From NCBI GenBank assembly GCA_944381225.1, contig CALWKJ010000017.1:1-17080 (forward strand): 17,080 nt of DNA, given 5' to 3'. Below the pieces are notes generated by a model. That model was given only the letters and a program-made list of their open reading frames with translations, had not been told where the DNA came from and made no database searches. How positions within the stretch are numbered: the stretch's first letter is position 1; each line of letters begins with the position of its first letter. A program made the position numbers and the translations under genes. This stretch comes from an uncultured Clostridia bacterium (GTDB lineage: Bacteria > Bacillota > Clostridia > Christensenellales > UBA1242). Below are positions 14,642 through 17,080 of this stretch, one piece after another.

Positions 14642-14670
14642 ATTATAACATATTAATTTAATTATTGCAA
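14642..14670 (-). promoter_or_regulatory. Strong sigmaA-type promoter of the SPFH/DUF1858 operon
   Basis: Minus strand: TTGCAA (14670-14665), 17-base spacer, TATAAT (14647-14642) preceded by TGT (extended -10). Seven bases then separate the -10 box from the ATG at 14634, so the predicted transcript starts at about 14635, one base before the codon. Confidence 0.8.
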
Positions 14671-14718
14671 ACATGAATAATATTGATTTTCTCATAATAA
14701 ATTATCTTAGGAGGAAAA

Positions 14719-15414
14719 ATGAAAATATCTGAAATTATAGGAAAGCAAGTATTCGTAATATACGATGCAAAATTTTTAGGAACTGTGCACGATGTGGCCT
14801 TTGATGACCAATACAAAAAAGTGCTTGGCTTTTATTTTTTTGACCAAGACGAGAACGAGTACTATTTAAAAACACAAAATATTTTTGGATTAGAAGATTA
14901 TGTAACTATAAAAAATTCAACAAAAATAGCAAATGATTTTTTATTGGACAAGCATTTATCTCCCCTTGGGAAACAAGTGGTTGGAATTAGTGGACAAGAT
15001 TATGACTTACTAAGCGACATAGAAATAGATAAAAATTACATGGTTAAAAATTTTATAACGAGTAAATACAGTTTTAATGCAGATGAAATAATGCATATTT
15101 CAAATTGTATATTAGTTGGACAAAATTTTAAAATGCAAAATTTTAGGCCACATAAAACAAAACAAAAAACTGAACAATTAACCAATTTAACAGTAAGTAT
15201 AATGAAAATGGAAGAACCTAAAAGTCAAATAATGTTAATGCCTCCTAAAATCACTGTAAACAGTGATATCCTTTTAGGAAAGCATTTATCAAAAGATATT
15301 TTTGGAAAAAACAACGAATTAATATTAAAACAAAATCAAACAATTACTCCTAAACAAGTAATGATAGCAAAACAACATGACAAACTTAATGAATTATTTT
15401 ATAGCGTGTATTAA
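14719..15414 (+). CDS. PRC-barrel domain protein
   Basis: 231 residues. Residues 1-60 form a PRC-barrel (MKISEIIGKQVFV, GTVHDVAFD, KVLGFYFFD). A second barrel is at ~80-135 (SPLGKQVVGISGQDYDLLSDIEID, ending HISNCILVG). A Lys/Gln-rich linker follows. The C-terminal ~45 residues (LLGKHLSKDIFGKNNELIL, then ITPKQVMIAKQ) resemble the conserved tail of other Bacillota PRC-barrel proteins ('G..l..Dv.d..G..i...G..It...v..A'). PRC-barrels are small beta folds found in photosynthetic reaction-centre H subunits and RimM; in Gram-positive bacteria their role is mostly unknown. No signal peptide or membrane helix, so cytoplasmic. AGGAGG at 14709-14714 gives a strong, well-placed start. Single gene; its stop abuts the terminator at 15413. 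Confidence 0.85.
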   Translation: MKISEIIGKQVFVIYDAKFLGTVHDVAFDDQYKKVLGFYFFDQDENEYYLKTQNIFGLEDYVTIKNSTKIANDFLLDKHLSPLGKQVVGISGQDYDLLSDIEIDKNYMVKNFITSKYSFNADEIMHISNCILVGQNFKMQNFRPHKTKQKTEQLTNLTVSIMKMEEPKSQIMLMPPKITVNSDILLGKHLSKDIFGKNNELILKQNQTITPKQVMIAKQHDKLNELFYSVY

Positions 15415-15442
15415 AAAACGAACCCATGTAGGTTCGTTTTTT
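15413..15442. terminator. Bidirectional terminator between PRC-barrel gene and T4SS-like gene
   Basis: 12-bp stem AAAAAACGAACC / GGTTCGTTTTTT with loop CATGTA. T-runs follow on both strands. The PRC-barrel TAA (15412-15414) overlaps one side. The TAA ending the extended minus-strand frame (15446-15444) lies one base beyond the other side. Confidence 0.9.
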
Positions 15443-15443
15443 G

Positions 15444-15599
15444 TTAATTATTATTTCTTCTTTGATTCCTAAACGCTGCATCTATTTTATTCTGGTTTTC
15501 TTTGTTTAATTTTTTGTAATATTCTCTTGTTAATGCATCCTGTGATTGCGCCCCCACACCTATATTATTTGAAATTTCATTACGTCTTTTTTTAATGTA
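15444..15599 (-). pseudogene. In-frame 51-codon continuation of the T4SS-like gene after an internal TAG
   Basis: Reading on in the same frame past the TAG at 15602-15600 gives 51 sense codons (YIKKRRNEISNNIGVGAQSQ near the start, AAFRNQRRNNN at the end) and a TAA at 15446-15444. The peptide has the same Asn/Lys/Gln/Arg-rich style as the end of the main frame (compare REYYKKLNKENQNK with NEQDKQSFANKNEFLKNYY). No other gene covers this stretch, and it stops exactly at the shared terminator. It looks like the true 3' end of the gene, cut off by a nonsense codon or reached by readthrough. Confidence 0.65.
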
Positions 15600-17080
15600 C
15601 TAATCTTTTAAAACCATTTCTCTTTGAGCATCGCCATATGTTGAAACTCCTGACTGCATTAAATATTTATCGTTTTTTATCAATTCTCTACCATCTTTCT
15701 TCCATTTGTCAAAATTTTCACCTTTACCAGAATTATTTGTTTCGTAATAGTTTTTAAGAAATTCATTTTTGTTTGCAAAAGACTGTTTGTCTTGTTCATT
15801 CATGTTTTTCCACTGTCTATTAGCATCCACATATGAACCTTGCCTTGTTGCATCTCTGTAATCTTCTTTACTCATCTGTCCACCTCGTGCAGTGTAAGAA
15901 GAATAATTTTGATTTTCTCTATCTTTTAAATTGTTATCGTACTCTTTGGCAATTGAATTATTAACATTATTTAAAGCATTGTTCTGCATTTGTGCATCTG
16001 ACATGTTCGCAGTAATTGAATCATTAAAAGCTCTTCTACTTCTGATTCCGTTGCCGCTTCCACTAGGACCACCGTTCGGTCCACCACTTGGACCATTATT
16101 GTTATAATTTTCCCCACCACCAGAAGAATCGTTTGTGTTATTTGAAGAATCACTACTGCTTCCTTGTGAGTCTCTGATTGCTGCTTTTGTACCCAAATAC
16201 CTTCCAAATCTAAATGTTCCAGATGCAACTTTTGCCCCAGCACCTACTGCTTTATCAACAAAACCCTCTTTAACACTTTTATACGTTTCGACACCTTCTT
16301 TGTTTAATGAGCCAGAACCTAAAGCTTTTGCAACAACATCGTCTATTTGTGAAAGAGACAAAAGTCCACCAGCAATTAAAACCATCTGAGCAAGCAAATC
16401 TGGGAATGAATTTCCTCCAAATAATGAGAATGATTGAAACACTGGTATTAATAAATACAATATGTTCATTGAGAAAACGGCTGTATACGCACTTATAGCC
16501 TTATTTACAAAACTTTTTCGCCATGAAGTGAGACTGTCGCCCCCATCTAGTGGCATGAAAGACATCATTAGTGGCCCAACCATTAAAAGAGCAAAAAGAG
16601 TGAATAAACGGGAAATTAGCCCAAAGGTAAAAGTTATCATTGTCTTTCCCAAAATCCAAACAAAAAATATTGCTATAACAAAATTGTATTTAGACAAATC
16701 ATAATAATAATTCACCAAACCAATATTGTATTTGTTAAAGTATTCTATTGGCGACGTAGGTGTATTCCCCACAATGCTAGATTCAGGAGCCTTTGTTGCA
16801 TCCAAGCGTTGTGAATTTTTTAATTTTGCGTTTAACATAAACACCGTATCAATTAAATCGGCAGCTTCTTCTTGACTGTTTGGCACATTAAACATTCCAA
16901 AATTGGTAGTAGTTCCGTCGGCACTATCTTCATATAAAATTACCGTTTCATAATAATTTTGGTCAATTCTAGCCCTATTGGCAGAGTAAAGGGCTATTTT
17001 ATTTGAAAGAGCCGACAAAGACAAAAAATTTGAAGGAGCGACTTGTCCAAAGAATATATAATAAATGTATGTACCATTTG
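15600..17080 (-). CDS. VirB6/TrbL-like conjugation membrane protein (ICE type IV secretion), partial
   Basis: The frame is open to the right edge (NGTYIYYIFFGQVAPSNF is encoded before the first TTG at 17024), so the start lies outside. At least three or four membrane segments are seen, for example IAIFFVWILGKTMITFTF and LFTLFALLMVGPLMMSFM. The block PLDGGDSLTSWRKSFVNK, followed by a long hydrophobic stretch, resembles the 'PLDdG..f..W...fv.K' region of VirB6/TrbL-like proteins from integrative conjugative elements (Mbov_0396/CD1107-like families). Such proteins form part of the inner-membrane channel of the type IV secretion system. The tail is hydrophilic: a Gly/Ser/Asn linker (GGPNGGPSGSGNG), then a charged region that is probably cytoplasmic. 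The frame meets TAG at 15602-15600 but continues in frame for 51 codons. Gene content to the right would decide whether this is an active element. Confidence 0.7.
   Translation of the reverse strand, partial: NGTYIYYIFFGQVAPSNFLSLSALSNKIALYSANRARIDQNYYETVILYEDSADGTTTNFGMFNVPNSQEEAADLIDTVFMLNAKLKNSQRLDATKAPESSIVGNTPTSPIEYFNKYNIGLVNYYYDLSKYNFVIAIFFVWILGKTMITFTFGLISRLFTLFALLMVGPLMMSFMPLDGGDSLTSWRKSFVNKAISAYTAVFSMNILYLLIPVFQSFSLFGGNSFPDLLAQMVLIAGGLLSLSQIDDVVAKALGSGSLNKEGVETYKSVKEGFVDKAVGAGAKVASGTFRFGRYLGTKAAIRDSQGSSSDSSNNTNDSSGGGENYNNNGPSGGPNGGPSGSGNGIRSRRAFNDSITANMSDAQMQNNALNNVNNSIAKEYDNNLKDRENQNYSSYTARGGQMSKEDYRDATRQGSYVDANRQWKNMNEQDKQSFANKNEFLKNYYETNNSGKGENFDKWKKDGRELIKNDKYLMQSGVSTYGDAQREMVLKD

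Noticed and set aside
15600..15620. Programmed -1 frameshift at T-TTA-AAA just before the TAG
   Set aside because: The shifted frame meets a stop after about four codons, while the coding-like continuation lies in the original frame beyond the TAG, so no shift is needed.
15971..16243. Minus-strand alternate frame inside the T4SS-like gene
   Set aside because: It is an out-of-frame reading of the Gly/Ser/Asn-rich linker and does not resemble any protein family.

Overview
The window is low-GC chromosomal DNA from a Bacillota-like bacterium, most likely an uncultured member of the Clostridia. This rests on the strong A+T bias, Shine-Dalgarno sites of the AGGAG type, the pth-mfd-foldase gene order, a DnaD/DnaC-type primosome pair and lipoprotein signal peptides. 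TGG is read as Trp and TAA, TAG and TGA all serve as stops, so the standard bacterial code fits. No tRNA, rRNA, CRISPR array or insertion sequence was seen.

Layout from left to right. (1) 1-645, minus: N-terminal part of an MprF/YbhN-type flippase-like membrane protein that runs off the left edge. (2) 732-7229, minus: an operon of a GlmU-derived pseudoenzyme, pth, mfd and a parvulin-type foldase lipoprotein, closed by a hairpin terminator. The order recalls the glmU-prs-ctc-pth-mfd region of Bacillus, but prs and ctc are absent and the GlmU homologue has lost its catalytic motifs. (3) 7305-8554: an exported protein of unknown function, divergent from a 70-residue XRE regulator, with a palindromic operator in the shared promoter region. 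(4) 8547-10025, minus: an M1-family metallopeptidase lipoprotein. (5) 10139-12529, plus: a DnaD-like protein with four tandem DnaD C-terminal modules and a DnaC/DnaI-type helicase loader. (6) 12576-13169, minus: an HD-domain hydrolase. (7) 13227-13391, plus: a 54-residue protein, convergent with a DUF1858-type CxxC protein that is coupled to an SPFH/zinc-ribbon protein. (8) 14719-15414, plus: a PRC-barrel protein. (9) 15444-17080, minus: the C-terminal part of a VirB6/TrbL-like conjugation membrane protein, open at the right edge, so the right end probably enters an integrative conjugative element.

Points that stand out. The T4SS-like gene has an in-frame TAG followed by 51 further sense codons that end exactly at a shared bidirectional terminator. 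Three genes have strong sigmaA-type promoters whose -10 box lies only 6-9 bases from the ATG and have no Shine-Dalgarno site, which suggests leaderless mRNAs. Two convergent genes end inside one perfect 26-bp palindrome, so both proteins finish with the same residues, Asn-Thr-Lys. Terminators generally overlap or abut stop codons. No new multi-gene system could be established from the sequence alone; the GlmU pseudoenzyme and the interrupted conjugation gene are the best leads.
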